This document shows positions 32,252 through 41,154 of a DNA stretch of 64,000 bases, piece by piece. The translations under genes were made by a program, and so were the position numbers. Within the stretch, counting starts at the first letter, position 1; each line of letters begins with the position of its first letter. The notes under the pieces are model-generated. The model was not told the DNA's origin. It saw nothing but the letters and a program-made list of their open reading frames with translations, and searched no databases. Source of the DNA: CAMFLJ01 sp965279255 (GTDB lineage: Bacteria; Actinomycetota; Acidimicrobiia; Acidimicrobiales; Acidimicrobilacustridaceae); NCBI GenBank assembly GCA_965279255.1, contig OZ257146.1:682001-746000 (forward strand), in the 5' to 3' direction.

Positions 32252-34045
32252 TCACCCGGTCTGGGGAGCGAGGGCGCCTGCGAGGCTGCTCCGGAGCAAT
32301 GAGGTCAGCTCGCGGGCAGGGGCGGGTCGGGCCAGGAGGTACCCCGAGGCCGCGTCGCACCCGAGGTCGGTGAGCACCGCCAACTGGTCGGGCTCCTCCA
32401 CCCCTTCGGCCAACACGAGCCCACCGAGCGCGTGGGTCGCGGTGATCACGGCCTGGACGATGGCCCGATGGGGCATCGACGGGTCGTGCACCTCCGCGGT
32501 GAAGGTGCGGTCGATCTTCACGACGTCGGCGGGGAAGCGTAGGAGGTAGGTCAACGACGAGTGGCCGGTGCCGAAGTCGTCGAGGGCGACGCGCACCCCG
32601 AGGGCCCGCAGCCGGTCGAGGTTGTCGATCGGGGTGACGGGGTCGGAGAACAGGGCCGACTCGGTGATCTCCAGGCCCAGGTCACGGGCGGGGAGGCCCA
32701 ACCGGTCGAGGACCTCCGCCACCTCGTCGGAGAAGGACGGCCGACAGAGCTCGCGGGCGGAGACGTTGACCCACACCGAACCGAAGTCGCGGCAGGGCGC
32801 CCCGAGCTCCTCGGTCCACGCCAGGGCCTGTCGGACCCCGCTGGCGAGCGTGTGGCGCCCGAGCTCGAGGATCAGGTCGGTCTCCTCGACGATGGGCACG
32901 AAGGAGGCGGGCAGGAGCAGGCCCCGGCTGGGATGCTGCCATCGAGCGAGCCCCTCGACGCCGGCCACCTCGCCCGTCCGCAGGTCGAACGCGGGCTGCC
33001 AGTGCAGGTCGATCTCCTCGTCCCGGATGGCATCGCGGAGCTCGTCCTCGACCTCGAACCGGCGGAGCGCGGTGGCCCGGGTCTGGGTGCTGAAGACGGC
33101 GTAGCCGTTCGGGCCACCCGAGCTGGCCTCGTGCTGGGCCGCGGTCGCATCCCGGAGGATCGTCGTCGAGCTCGCCCCCGGGGTCACCCCCCGCACCCCG
33201 ACGCTGGCACTGATCGAGAGCGTGTGACCGCCCACGTCGAAGGGGGCGCGGAACGCGGCGATGATCCGCTCGCAGAGCGGGATCGTCTGGTGGATGTCAC
33301 GGCCCGGGCAGGCCACCGCGAACTTGTCGCCGTCGTGCCGGCCGACGAGGTCGAGTGCGCCGACAGCTTCCAGGAGGCGCTTTGACGCCTCGAGGAGGAG
33401 GGCGTCGCTCGCATGGTGTCCGAGCGACTCGTTGACCACCAGGAAGCGGTCGAGCTTGACGAAGAGCACCGAGACCGGGTGCGAGGAGGGTTGGCCCAGC
33501 AGTGCGGTCAGCTGGAGGTCGAGCCCGTCACGGTTCGGGAGGCCGGTGAGCGCATCGAGGAGCTCGCTCGCGGCGACGGCGAGTCGTGCTCGCTCCGCGT
33601 CCGCCCGCGACACGCGGGGCCAGTCGACGGCCGGTCGTTGGTCGTCCGGCGGGCCCGTCGTCCGGGCATCGGGGCGGAGGGTGGCGAGGACCCCCTCGGG
33701 GATCCGGGCGGAGTGGAGGGAGTACGGGCGATGGTGGGGCTCGAGCCAGCAGGTGAGGTCGGCCACCTCCCCGGTGGCCATGACCTCGCGCAGGGTGGCC
33801 TCGATGCTCGTGCCCGCCACGATCGGGAGCACGTCCCAGACGGCCAGCTCGGCCAGTTCCGCCGTGGTGTGCCCGAGGAGCTCCTCGGCCCGGTGGTTGG
33901 CGAAGACGAAGCGCCAGTCCTCGTCGAGGGCGAAGAGGGCTCCGGCCAGCTCATCGAGCAGGTTCTCCCGGAGCGCGGTCGGCGTTCCCGGTGTCTCGGT
34001 CGTCTTGGTCGTCATCACGTCGGGACCCACCTCTCTGACGTGCAT
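32252..34045 (-). CDS. PAS-GGDEF-EAL protein, probable c-di-GMP phosphodiesterase
   Basis: 597 residues: PAS sensor (about 25-120), GGDEF (about 165-320) and EAL (about 335-590). The GGDEF signature is HDGDKF instead of GGDEF, and so probably not a cyclase. The EAL domain looks active: VEGLARW in place of EALxRW keeps the metal Glu, and VNVSA, ITESAL, DDFGTGHSS, KIDR and EGVEE are all present. It should therefore degrade c-di-GMP, controlled by the PAS signal. No membrane helix is seen. ATG 34045 is preferred because GGGAG lies 8 nt before it; ATG 34015 is the alternative. Confidence 0.92.
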   Translation of the reverse strand: MHVREVGPDVMTTKTTETPGTPTALRENLLDELAGALFALDEDWRFVFANHRAEELLGHTTAELAELAVWDVLPIVAGTSIEATLREVMATGEVADLTCWLEPHHRPYSLHSARIPEGVLATLRPDARTTGPPDDQRPAVDWPRVSRADAERARLAVAASELLDALTGLPNRDGLDLQLTALLGQPSSHPVSVLFVKLDRFLVVNESLGHHASDALLLEASKRLLEAVGALDLVGRHDGDKFAVACPGRDIHQTIPLCERIIAAFRAPFDVGGHTLSISASVGVRGVTPGASSTTILRDATAAQHEASSGGPNGYAVFSTQTRATALRRFEVEDELRDAIRDEEIDLHWQPAFDLRTGEVAGVEGLARWQHPSRGLLLPASFVPIVEETDLILELGRHTLASGVRQALAWTEELGAPCRDFGSVWVNVSARELCRPSFSDEVAEVLDRLGLPARDLGLEITESALFSDPVTPIDNLDRLRALGVRVALDDFGTGHSSLTYLLRFPADVVKIDRTFTAEVHDPSMPHRAIVQAVITATHALGGLVLAEGVEEPDQLAVLTDLGCDAASGYLLARPAPARELTSLLRSSLAGALAPQTG

Positions 34046-34178
34046 CGCTGGTGCTCCCGGAACGACGCGCCGTGGGCCGGTGACCGCGAGCTGACGCTCA
34101 GCCGGTGACGAGAAGGTCGCGGCAGAGGCCTCGGTGGCCTCGCGGGAACGTCATGGCGGGAAACTCCGCTCTTCGGAA

Positions 34179-34219
34179 GCTCACCCAGTGGTGAGCGCTA
34201 CTCGCCACTCAGGGTGAGC
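34179..34219 (-). terminator. Hairpin in the gap after the PEBP gene
   Basis: GCTCACCCAGTGG (34179-34191) pairs with CCACT-CA-GGGTGAGC (34205-34219). It lies about 110 nt downstream of the PEBP stop and upstream of the EAL gene. The rest of the 280-nt gap (34046-34325) is locally AT-richer and holds nothing else I can name. Confidence 0.45.
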
Positions 34220-34325
34220 AAGATGCACGGTAGGTCAGTAGGCGTGCAATAGATAGAGGCGGATACCGAGCAGCGATTGCGCCGGTGCCGTTCGGGGCGC
34301 CGTGAGGCCTCGGCGCGGACCTCGC

Positions 34326-34961
34326 TCAGGGGCGGGTGTAGGTGCCCGTCATCGCCGCGGTGCTGCTCGAGGTCTCGACGGCGGCGTCGAGCTGTGCCTG
34401 GGTCGAGCTGGCGCTCAGGCCCGACGCCGCGGTCAGCGCGTAGGCGGTGAAGTCGTAGGTGTGGGTCTGGCCCGACGGAGGGCACGGGCCCAGCCAGCCC
34501 AGTTCGCCACTGGAGTTCGGGACCTCGATGGCGCCGGCGGGCAGGCCCGCCTGGGGGAAGCTCGGTGCACCGGGCGGGATGCCGGCCACGACCCAGTGGA
34601 GGAGGCCGCCGGCGTCCTGGTCGGTCACCACGAGGACGAGCTCGACCGTGCCCTCGGGGGCGCCCGAGATCGTCAGTGGCGGCGAGACGTCCTCACCGTC
34701 GCAGCTGAAGCGGGTCGGGATCTCGCCACCGGCGGTCCACGCCGTGGAGGAGATCGCCAGACCGGCGCCGGGCACGGCCTGCACGGCGCCGAACGCGGCG
34801 GTGCTGGTGGTGGCGGAGCCCTTGCGGGGAGGGGCGGTGGCCCCCGGCTGCGGGTCGCGGAGCGTTCGGCCGCTGGTGCCGCACGCCGCGGCCACCAGCG
34901 TCACCACGGCGACCGCCAGCAGGCACAACAGGACGGAGGGCGGTCGGCGGGAGGCACGCAT
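34326..34961 (-). CDS. PEBP (YbhB/YbcL) family lipoprotein
   Basis: 211 residues. The N-terminus is a lipoprotein signal with the lipid Cys at 27 (LVAAAC). The mature part is a phosphatidylethanolamine-binding protein domain: FSCDGEDVSPPLTISGAP, VVTDQDAGGLLHWVVAGIP (the D-x-D and H of the ligand pocket) and GPCPPSGQTHTYDFTAYAL. Bacterial members are periplasmic or surface anchored with unknown ligand. ATG 34961 is chosen because a TAACCT -10 lies 8 nt before it and the signal peptide then begins at once. Confidence 0.92.
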   Translation of the reverse strand: MRASRRPPSVLLCLLAVAVVTLVAAACGTSGRTLRDPQPGATAPPRKGSATTSTAAFGAVQAVPGAGLAISSTAWTAGGEIPTRFSCDGEDVSPPLTISGAPEGTVELVLVVTDQDAGGLLHWVVAGIPPGAPSFPQAGLPAGAIEVPNSSGELGWLGPCPPSGQTHTYDFTAYALTAASGLSASSTQAQLDAAVETSSSTAAMTGTYTRP

Positions 34962-34969
34962 CGAGCCTG

Positions 34970-34975
34970 AGGTTA
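34970..34975 (-). promoter_or_regulatory. -10 (TAACCT) of the PEBP gene
   Basis: On the minus strand TAACCT ends 8 nt before ATG 34961. Confidence 0.45.
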
Positions 34976-35019
34976 CGCAACGTCCCGGTCCCTGCGGTGC
35001 CGCCCGGGAGAGGGGCCGG

Positions 35020-35025
35020 TAGGTT
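35020..35025 (+). promoter_or_regulatory. -10 (TAGGTT) of mca
   Basis: TAGGTT ends 6 nt before ATG 35032, at the leaderless spacing. Confidence 0.45.
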
Positions 35026-35031
35026 TCCGGA

Positions 35032-35883
35032 ATGGCTGACCGCTGCCTGCTCTCCGTGCACGCCCATCCCGACGACGAGGCCTCCAAGGGCGCGCCCACC
35101 GTGGCGCTCTACAAGGCCGAGGGCGTCCGGTCGGTGCTGGTCACCTGCACCGGCGGCGAGGAAGGCGACATCCTCAACCCGGCGATGGATCGCCCCGAGA
35201 TCCGCGCCGACCTCCACGGGGTGCGCCTCCGTGAGCTCCAGACCGCCGCCGACATCATCGGCTACGACGAGGTCGTGCTCCTCGGCTACCGCGACTCCGG
35301 CATGCCCGACACGGAGCCCAACGCCCGGCCCGAGGCCTTCGCCAACGCCGACCTCGATGAGGCCGTCGACCGCCTGGTCGAGATCATCCGCCGCGAACGG
35401 CCGCAGGTGATCCTCACGTACCCCGACGACCAGGACGGCTACCCGCACCCCGATCACCTCCGGGTGCACGACATCAGCCTCCCCGCGTGGGAGCGCTCGG
35501 GCGACCCGACGTACCGGCCGGAGCTGGGCGAGGCCTTCACCCCGCTGAAGCTCTACTACTCGGTCTGGTCCCGGGCCCGGGTGCAGGCGACCCACGAGAA
35601 GTACATCGAGATGGGCCTCGAGTCGCCCTACTCGCCCGAGTGGTTCGAGCGCCCGAGCCACGACCACCGCATCACCACCTCGATCGACATCAGCGACACC
35701 TACGAGGTGCGGGGCGAGGCGCTGAAGGCCCACGCCACCCAGGTCGATCCCACGTCGCCGTTCTGGTTCGGCCTGCCGCCCGAGGTCGCCCGCACCGTGC
35801 ACCCCTACGAGGAGTTCATCCTCGCCTTCAGCCGGGTCGACACCGAGCTGCCCGAGACCGACCTGTTCGCCGGGATCGACTGA
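35032..35883 (+). CDS. mca: Mycothiol S-conjugate amidase
   Basis: 283 residues of the LmbE/PIG-L zinc deacetylase family. Mca cleaves mycothiol S-conjugates, releasing a mercapturic acid for export. Zinc and catalytic residues: HAHPDDEASKG (H-x-x-D-D) and the later DDQDGYPHPDHLRVHD. TCTGGEEGDILNP and LLGYRDSGMPDTEP match Mca more closely than the sister enzyme MshB. Length is typical. Its presence shows that the organism makes mycothiol, supporting an actinobacterial host. A membrane protein gene starts 8 nt later. Confidence 0.9.
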   Translation: MADRCLLSVHAHPDDEASKGAPTVALYKAEGVRSVLVTCTGGEEGDILNPAMDRPEIRADLHGVRLRELQTAADIIGYDEVVLLGYRDSGMPDTEPNARPEAFANADLDEAVDRLVEIIRRERPQVILTYPDDQDGYPHPDHLRVHDISLPAWERSGDPTYRPELGEAFTPLKLYYSVWSRARVQATHEKYIEMGLESPYSPEWFERPSHDHRITTSIDISDTYEVRGEALKAHATQVDPTSPFWFGLPPEVARTVHPYEEFILAFSRVDTELPETDLFAGID

Positions 35884-35891
35884 GCCCGACG

Positions 35892-37088
35892 TTGAGCGAC
35901 CCCTCGATCCCACCCGGGTCCGAGCCGACCCTCCCCGACGCGACCCTGCCCGGCGCCGGAGGGACGAGCGGGCCGCTGTCGCCCGACGCCCCGACCTGGA
36001 CCGACGGGCCCCCGACGCTCGTCGGTGCTCCGGCTCCGGGCGCCGATCCCACCTCGCTGTACCCGGCCGCGCCACCGACGGCCCCGCCCGTGGCGCCGCC
36101 GCCGCTGCGCCCCGTGGGCGGAGGTGCGGCTCCCATGGCCCCGATGCCGCCCGTGCGGCCACCCCGGCGAGGGGGCCACGGGCGCACCGCCATCGGCGTC
36201 GTCCTGCTCTTCGTCGCCGGCCTGTCGGCCACCGGCTCCGTCGCCGCCGCCTGGACCCGCACCCAGATCCGCGACGAGGACACGTGGGCCGCCACCTCCC
36301 AGGCGTTGGTGAAGGACCCGGTCGTGCAGCAGGCCGTCGCCGACCAGCTGGCCACCACCGTGATCGACGTGACCGGCGCCGACGACGTCATCCAGGGCCT
36401 GCTGCCCGGCCCGCTCGGTGGCCTGGCCGGGCCCGTCACCGACAGGGCCACCGAGCTGGTGGGCGCCGCCGCCCTCCAGCTGGTGCGCACCGACGCCTTC
36501 GTGAGCGCGTGGGAGGTCGCCGTGCGCAACTCCCACCAGGAGCTGCTCGCCTCGCTCGACGGCAAGGGCCGGTTCACCGACATCACCGCCAACGGCGTCG
36601 AGCTCGACCTCGGCTCCACCCTCGAGCAGTTCCGCCTGCTGCTCGACGACAGGGGCCTGACCTTCCTCGACAGCGTCGACCTGTCCGGCGTCGACGTCAG
36701 CTACCTGCTCATCGACGCGCCGGGCATCCAGCGCCTCAGCGACCTGCTCGACGTGCTCGACCGCCTGGTCGTCGTGCTGCCGATCGTCGGCGCGGTCGCC
36801 GCGGTGGTCGGCCTGCTCGTGGCCCGGCGTCGCTCGTGGGCGCTGGCCGCCGGGGGGCTCGGGGTGCTCGCCGGGGTGGCGCTGGTGTGGCTCGCGGCCG
36901 AGCTCGGTCGCGACCGCGCCGCCCAGGAGTTCACCGGCGGCATCCTCGGGCCGGCGGCCGTCGACGCTGTCGCCGACCACGTGGTGGCCAGCCTCGACTC
37001 CGCGCTGCTGGTGGTGTCGATGGTCGGGATCGCGCTGGCCGTCGTGGGTGCCGGCGCCGCCATCGTCACCAGCCGTCGCCCCGCCTGA
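35892..37088 (+). CDS. Pro-rich membrane protein, function unknown
   Basis: 398 residues. About 90 residues of Pro/Ala/Gly-rich cytoplasmic tail, one membrane helix (about 98-118), a mostly polar extracellular part of about 170 residues (DEDTWAATSQALVKDP ... GVDVSYLLIDAPG), and three C-terminal helices (about 296-314, 317-338, 375-394). No recognised domain. The start is uncertain: TTG 35892 keeps the whole Pro-rich tail and lies 8 nt after mca, whereas ATG 36136 would leave only a short tail. Similar Pro-rich-tail membrane proteins are common in actinobacteria. Confidence 0.65.
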   Translation: MSDPSIPPGSEPTLPDATLPGAGGTSGPLSPDAPTWTDGPPTLVGAPAPGADPTSLYPAAPPTAPPVAPPPLRPVGGGAAPMAPMPPVRPPRRGGHGRTAIGVVLLFVAGLSATGSVAAAWTRTQIRDEDTWAATSQALVKDPVVQQAVADQLATTVIDVTGADDVIQGLLPGPLGGLAGPVTDRATELVGAAALQLVRTDAFVSAWEVAVRNSHQELLASLDGKGRFTDITANGVELDLGSTLEQFRLLLDDRGLTFLDSVDLSGVDVSYLLIDAPGIQRLSDLLDVLDRLVVVLPIVGAVAAVVGLLVARRRSWALAAGGLGVLAGVALVWLAAELGRDRAAQEFTGGILGPAAVDAVADHVVASLDSALLVVSMVGIALAVVGAGAAIVTSRRPA

Positions 37089-37090
37089 CC

Positions 37091-37121
37091 GGCGGGTCGG
37101 TTCGCGGCGCGCCGACCCGTC
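37091..37121. terminator. Hairpin between convergent genes at 37.1 kb
   Basis: GGCGGGTCGG (37091-37100) pairs with CCGACCCGTC (37112-37121) with one wobble, between stops at 37088 and 37128. Confidence 0.55.
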
Positions 37122-37127
37122 AGGCGC

Positions 37128-37979
37128 TCAGCCGGCGACGCAGGTGTTGCGCAGGGTGCCGATGCCCTCGATCCAGGTGACCAGCTCGTCGCCGGCCGAC
37201 AGGCCGATCGGGGGCGTGCGACCGAAGCCGACCCCGCCGGGGGTGCCGGTGAAGATCAGGTCGCCCGGGCTCAACGTCATGAACGTCGAGGCGTAAGCGA
37301 CGAGGGTGGGCGGGTCGAAGATCAGCTCGCTCGTGCGGCCCTGCTGCATCACCGTGCCCGACACCGTGGTGGTGACCTCGAGGTCGGGGGTGGGCCCGTG
37401 CTCGTCGACGGTGACCAGCCACGGCCCGACCGGGCTCGACCGCTCCCACACCTTGCCCTGGAGGAACTGCGACGTGCGGTTCTGCCAGTCACGGGCGGAG
37501 ATGTCGTTGCCCACCGTGAACCCGGCGATGGCCGCGGCCGCCTCGCCCGGGCCGGCCCGACGCACGGTGGCACCGATCACGATGACCAGCTCGACCTCCC
37601 AGTCGAGCAGCTCGACCTCGGGTGGCACCTCGAGGTCGTCGGTCGGGCCGAGCAGGGTGTCGGCCCACTTGTTGAACAGCGTGGGGTGGTCGGGCTCCGG
37701 ATGGCCCATCTCGAGGATGTGGTTCCGGTAGTTCAGCCCGACGCAGAGGACCTTGCCCGGGTTGGTGACCACCGGGGCCAGGTCGAGGCGGATGAGAGGC
37801 ACCGGGTCACCGGCCGCGCCGCACACGCCCGACGACACCGCCTCGGCCGGGGTCAGCTCGGCCGCCTCGGCCGCGGCCAGCACGGCGCCCACGTCGGGGC
37901 AGGCGAGTGGCGTGACCTCGGTGCCGCGCACCACGCCGGCCCTGGTGCCGTCATCGGTGCGGTAGGTGATCAGTCGCAC
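37128..37979 (-). CDS. Fumarylacetoacetate hydrolase (FAH) family protein
   Basis: 283 residues. The C-terminal two thirds are the FAH fold: KVLCVGLNYRNH, LDWEVELVIVIG (metal Glu pair), FTVGNDISARDWQ and GDLIFTGTPGGVGFG. Family members hydrolyse or decarboxylate C-C bonds in 2-keto acid catabolism (for example 5-oxopent-3-ene-1,2,5-tricarboxylate decarboxylase or acylpyruvate hydrolase); the substrate is not clear here. GTG 37979 is chosen because AGGAGG lies 7 nt before it. It may be co-transcribed with the lipoprotein gene 84 nt upstream. Confidence 0.92.
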   Translation of the reverse strand: MRLITYRTDDGTRAGVVRGTEVTPLACPDVGAVLAAAEAAELTPAEAVSSGVCGAAGDPVPLIRLDLAPVVTNPGKVLCVGLNYRNHILEMGHPEPDHPTLFNKWADTLLGPTDDLEVPPEVELLDWEVELVIVIGATVRRAGPGEAAAAIAGFTVGNDISARDWQNRTSQFLQGKVWERSSPVGPWLVTVDEHGPTPDLEVTTTVSGTVMQQGRTSELIFDPPTLVAYASTFMTLSPGDLIFTGTPGGVGFGRTPPIGLSAGDELVTWIEGIGTLRNTCVAG

Positions 37980-38063
37980 GGCCACGCCTCCTGTCGTCGG
38001 CGCCATCCTGGCACCGGCGGGGGGACCCGGGGCACGTGGGTGTCGGACCGCGGGTCGGGAGGC

Positions 38064-38555
38064 TCAGGCGCCGCCGCCGAAAGCGACATCGACGACGAGG
38101 TCGGGCTCGTCGGCCAGGCCGGTGGTCGTCGTCTCGAGGGCGTAGGTGCCGGACGCGCTCAACCCGAGCACGACCGACTCGCCCGGCAGGAGGTCGCCGG
38201 TGTCGAGCCACACCGGCGCCTCGTCGAGCGGGGCGCCGGGGATGGCCTGGCGGGTGATGAGCACCCGCTTGGGGCTGTTGGCGTCGTTCTTCAGTTCGAC
38301 CACCGACCCGGCCGGCAGGTTCCAGTCGGCCGAACCGTCTCCCTGCATGATCTCGGCACCGTCACGCTCGCCGGCCTGGGCGTTCATGTCCTCGTTGCCG
38401 ATGCTCACGACGAGTCGGGGCTCGAAGTTCACCGAGGCCACCGGTGGCTGGGCGTCGGTCTGGGCCTCGCACGCGGTGGCCAGGCCGGTGCCGGCCAACA
38501 GGACGAGGCTCACGGCCAGGGCCCGCCACCGGGGGTTCGTCGGGCCTCCGAGCAT
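38064..38555 (-). CDS. Small lipoprotein, function unknown
   Basis: 163 residues with a lipoprotein signal peptide (lipobox LATAC, Cys 29). The mature part is a single beta-sandwich-like domain with alternating strands (PRLVVSIGNEDM ... VLITRQAI ... GESVVLGLSASGTYALETTT), resembling cupredoxin-like or plastocyanin-like folds but without an obvious copper His/Cys set. A weak CAGACT -10 lies 6 nt before ATG 38555. Confidence 0.7.
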   Translation of the reverse strand: MLGGPTNPRWRALAVSLVLLAGTGLATACEAQTDAQPPVASVNFEPRLVVSIGNEDMNAQAGERDGAEIMQGDGSADWNLPAGSVVELKNDANSPKRVLITRQAIPGAPLDEAPVWLDTGDLLPGESVVLGLSASGTYALETTTTGLADEPDLVVDVAFGGGA

Positions 38556-38603
38556 CGTCGGAGTCTGGCACGCCCCGGCCCGGGCCCCGCGGCTCCTCCC
38601 CGG

Positions 38604-38609
38604 TAGGGT
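38604..38609 (+). promoter_or_regulatory. Possible -10 (TAGGGT) for the GNAT gene
   Basis: TAGGGT lies about 70 nt before the GTG at 38679, which has its own GGAG ribosome binding site, so this would be a leadered transcript. Confidence 0.3.
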
Positions 38610-38678
38610 GCCGGCCGTCGACCGGCCGCCCGCCGGCGGCGCGATGACACGAACCACCGACGACGAACGGAGCCTCGG

Positions 38679-39560
38679 GTGCAGCAGTGGGGAGCCGAAC
38701 GGATCGAGGAGCTCACCGCGCTGGTCGCGGCGGCCGCCCCCGACGACGACCTCACCGCTGACGAGCTGCTCACCGCCCTCTACGACCAGCCCGGCGTGGT
38801 GCTCGGCCCCGACGACGGCACGGGTGTCGTGGCGGTGGGCGTCGGGCGCGACCCGTCGGGCGCCCTGGTGGCCTCGTTGCGCCTGGTGGCCGTGCGCCCC
38901 GAGCGGCGCCGCTCGGGCGTCGGTGACGCCCTGCTCGAGGCGGCCGAGGCGTGGGCCGTCGATCGCGGTGCCGAGCGCATCGAGCTGGGCGGCCTGCTCT
39001 CGTTCCCCCTGTGGCCGGGCGTCGACCCCGCCGGGGGGTTGGCCGACCTCGCCGGCCGTCGGGGCTACGCCGACGGGGGCGAGATCCGCGCCTTCGCCGT
39101 GCCGTCCACCTTCCGATCGGCCGCCCCCGACGGGGTGGCCGTGCGCCGGGCGGTGCGCGACGACGACGTCACCGCCGTGACCCTCGCGGTGGCGTCGAAC
39201 TGGCCCCGCCGCTCCGACGAGGTCGCCCGTGCCCTCGACCACGGCACCTGCCACGTCGCCGTGGCCACGTCGTCGGCCGACCCCGACGGCCGTCAGGGTG
39301 AGGTCGTGGGCATCGGGTGCCACTCGGTGACCCGGGCCACCTGGATCGGCCCGCTGGTGGTGCACCCCGACGCCCGCCGGAAGGGGGTCGGCCACGCGCT
39401 GCTCGGGCAGATCTGCCGTGACCTCATGATCGCCGAGTTCCGTGCCGCCGAGGTCCACGGCATCGCCGAGGGCGACACCGCCGCCGAGGCCTTCCTGCGA
39501 GCGGCGGGAGCGGAGCAGGCCCGCTCGTACCGCATCCTGGCCCGACCCCTCGGGGCCTGA
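38679..39560 (+). CDS. Tandem GNAT-domain acetyltransferase
   Basis: 293 residues with two GNAT halves. The first has the acetyl-CoA loop RPERRRSGVGDALL (about residue 75), the second VHPDARRKGVGHALL (about 230), each being the R/Q-x-x-G-x-G/A signature. The two-domain arrangement recalls mycothiol synthase MshD, which would fit Mca nearby, but I see no MshD-specific motif and leave the substrate open. GTG 38679 is supported by GGAG 7 nt before it. Converges on the YdjC gene with 12 nt between. Confidence 0.82.
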   Translation: MQQWGAERIEELTALVAAAAPDDDLTADELLTALYDQPGVVLGPDDGTGVVAVGVGRDPSGALVASLRLVAVRPERRRSGVGDALLEAAEAWAVDRGAERIELGGLLSFPLWPGVDPAGGLADLAGRRGYADGGEIRAFAVPSTFRSAAPDGVAVRRAVRDDDVTAVTLAVASNWPRRSDEVARALDHGTCHVAVATSSADPDGRQGEVVGIGCHSVTRATWIGPLVVHPDARRKGVGHALLGQICRDLMIAEFRAAEVHGIAEGDTAAEAFLRAAGAEQARSYRILARPLGA

Positions 39561-39572
39561 CGACCGGCTCGT

Positions 39573-40409
39573 TCAGGCGCCGGCCCGCTGGAGCTCGCGC
39601 AGCTCGCGGTAGCCGATCAGCGTCACGCCCGAGCGCTCGAGCATGGCCCGGGTCTGGGAGTCGTGGCACACGAGGTGGAGATCGTCGACCCGGGCCGCCC
39701 AGTCGGGGGTGAGGGCCCGCAGCTCGGGCGTGTCGGCCGCCGGGTGGACGTAGAGCTCGGTGACGCCGGGGCGCAGGTCGAACAGGGTCTTCTCGATGGC
39801 CCGGCGGCTGCCGACGCCGTTCACGTAGACGAAGTTGTCGGGGAAGACCACGCCCTCCTCGGCGGCGAGCCGCCGGAACGGGAACCCGATGGCCCGCTCG
39901 GTGGAGGGCCCCGAGAGCCGGATCGGGAGCTGGAACTCGACGGCCATGTCGAGGTAGATGTCGAAGAACTCGGGCCGCAGCTGCAGCGCGCCCATGTGCG
40001 AGTCGAGGTGGCTGACGTCGAAGCCCCACAGGATCGCCCGCTCGATCTGGGCCCGGCACTCGCGTCGGGCCTCGTCGAGGTCGGCGTGATCCCAGAGGTC
40101 GTCGACCGTGCGGGGGAAGCCGCCGTCGCCGTCGAGCAGCGAGGGGGCATGGGTGATGGGGCCCCACCGGTAGCGCTCGAGCTCGGCGTTGAGGGTGAGG
40201 TGCACGCCGATGTCCTCGCCCATGTAGCCGGCCGTGGCCTCGCGGGCCCACGGGCACGGCACCATCAGCGTGGCGCTGGTGGCCACCCCCTGGCGGAGGG
40301 CCTCGTAGGTGCCGGCGTTGGACGCATGGGACAGGCCGAGGTCGTCGCAGTTGAGGATGACCAACCGGGCGTCGGGAGCGTGGCCCAGGCGTTCGGCGAG
40401 CGTCGTCAC
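39573..40409 (-). CDS. ChbG/YdjC-family carbohydrate deacetylase
   Basis: 278 residues. VILNCDDLGLSHASN carries the DD metal motif, ATLMVPCPWA and GVHLTLNAE the His, SHLDSHMGALQL the second His pair, and VTELYVHPA the later His. This is the YdjC metal-dependent deacetylase fold that removes acetyl groups from chitobiose-type or other N-acetylated sugars. Its substrate here is unknown. Starts with GTG 40409, preceded by TACGGT at leaderless spacing. Confidence 0.9.
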   Translation of the reverse strand: MTTLAERLGHAPDARLVILNCDDLGLSHASNAGTYEALRQGVATSATLMVPCPWAREATAGYMGEDIGVHLTLNAELERYRWGPITHAPSLLDGDGGFPRTVDDLWDHADLDEARRECRAQIERAILWGFDVSHLDSHMGALQLRPEFFDIYLDMAVEFQLPIRLSGPSTERAIGFPFRRLAAEEGVVFPDNFVYVNGVGSRRAIEKTLFDLRPGVTELYVHPAADTPELRALTPDWAARVDDLHLVCHDSQTRAMLERSGVTLIGYRELRELQRAGA

Positions 40410-40416
40410 GGCCCGA

Positions 40417-40422
40417 ACCGTA
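40417..40422 (-). promoter_or_regulatory. -10 (TACGGT) of the YdjC gene
   Basis: TACGGT on the minus strand ends 7 nt before GTG 40409. Confidence 0.45.
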
Positions 40423-40445
40423 CCGCCCGGGGGCCACGATGCGGC

Positions 40446-41045
40446 TCACGCCGGGCGCCCGGGTCCCCCACAGGCCTGCCACAGGCCCCGCTGCTCGCGC
40501 CGGGCCTCGGCCACCGCCGCCTGGAAGTCGGACGTGTGGGCCACGTTGGGTGGATAGGTGAGCAGGTCGGCGAACCCGCCCCGGGCCAGTTCGAGGTTCA
40601 CGAACAGCCCGTCGTTCACCCGGTAGACGTAGGCCAGCAGCCGGTCGTAGCGGTCGCGCTCCTCGACGTCACGCACGAGACGGACCTCGGTGCCTCGGGG
40701 CAGCAGCTCGGCGGTGTGGGCGCTGGCCTCCTTGCCGAAGCACTGCACCGGCTTTCGGGGGTCCTTCGTCTCGGGGGTGTCGATGCCGAGCAGCCGCACC
40801 TTCTCGTCGGTGCCGTGGATGCGCACCACGATCGTGTCGCCGTCGATGACCTGACGGACCACCGGTTCACCCGTCCCGGGGGCGTAGTCCGGATCGGGGG
40901 AGGCGTCCCAGCGCATCGCGCCGATCATCAACAGGGCGCCTCCGACGAGGGCGGCGACGACGAGGACGAAGCCGACGAGACCGGCGACGGAGAGCCCGCC
41001 GATGAGCAGGCGGCGCCTGCGGCGGTCGGAGAGGGTGGTGGACAT
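40446..41045 (-). CDS. Membrane-anchored thermonuclease (SNase-like)
   Basis: 199 residues. A basic start and one hydrophobic helix (about 15-42) anchor it or act as signal. The rest is a staphylococcal nuclease domain: VIDGDTIVVRI, VRLLGIDTPETKDP (metal Asp and catalytic Arg), CFGKEASAHTAELL and EERDRYDRLLAYVY (second catalytic Arg). Expected to cut extracellular DNA or RNA with calcium. ATG 41045 is preferred over 41051 because AGGAG is 9 nt upstream of it but only 3 nt from the other. Confidence 0.92.
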   Translation of the reverse strand: MSTTLSDRRRRRLLIGGLSVAGLVGFVLVVAALVGGALLMIGAMRWDASPDPDYAPGTGEPVVRQVIDGDTIVVRIHGTDEKVRLLGIDTPETKDPRKPVQCFGKEASAHTAELLPRGTEVRLVRDVEERDRYDRLLAYVYRVNDGLFVNLELARGGFADLLTYPPNVAHTSDFQAAVAEARREQRGLWQACGGPGRPA

Positions 41046-41154
41046 CTGCATCTGCTCCTGGTGAGGCCATCGGTGGGCCGCCGGGTGGCGGCGAGGCGAT
41101 GGCTGCCGGAGCAGCGAGACGGACGCACCCTAGCCAGGGGGTGCGACAGCGCGA

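Noticed and set aside
34179..34219. Possible fourth member of the hairpin repeat family (GCTCACC / GGTGAGC arms)
   Set aside because: Inner arms resemble repeat A, but the outer TGG/CCA pair is missing, the size differs and it is single, so it is called an ordinary hairpin.
38679..39560. Naming the tandem GNAT protein MshD (mycothiol synthase)
   Set aside because: Two GNAT halves and the nearby Mca fit, but no MshD-specific residues could be confirmed by eye.
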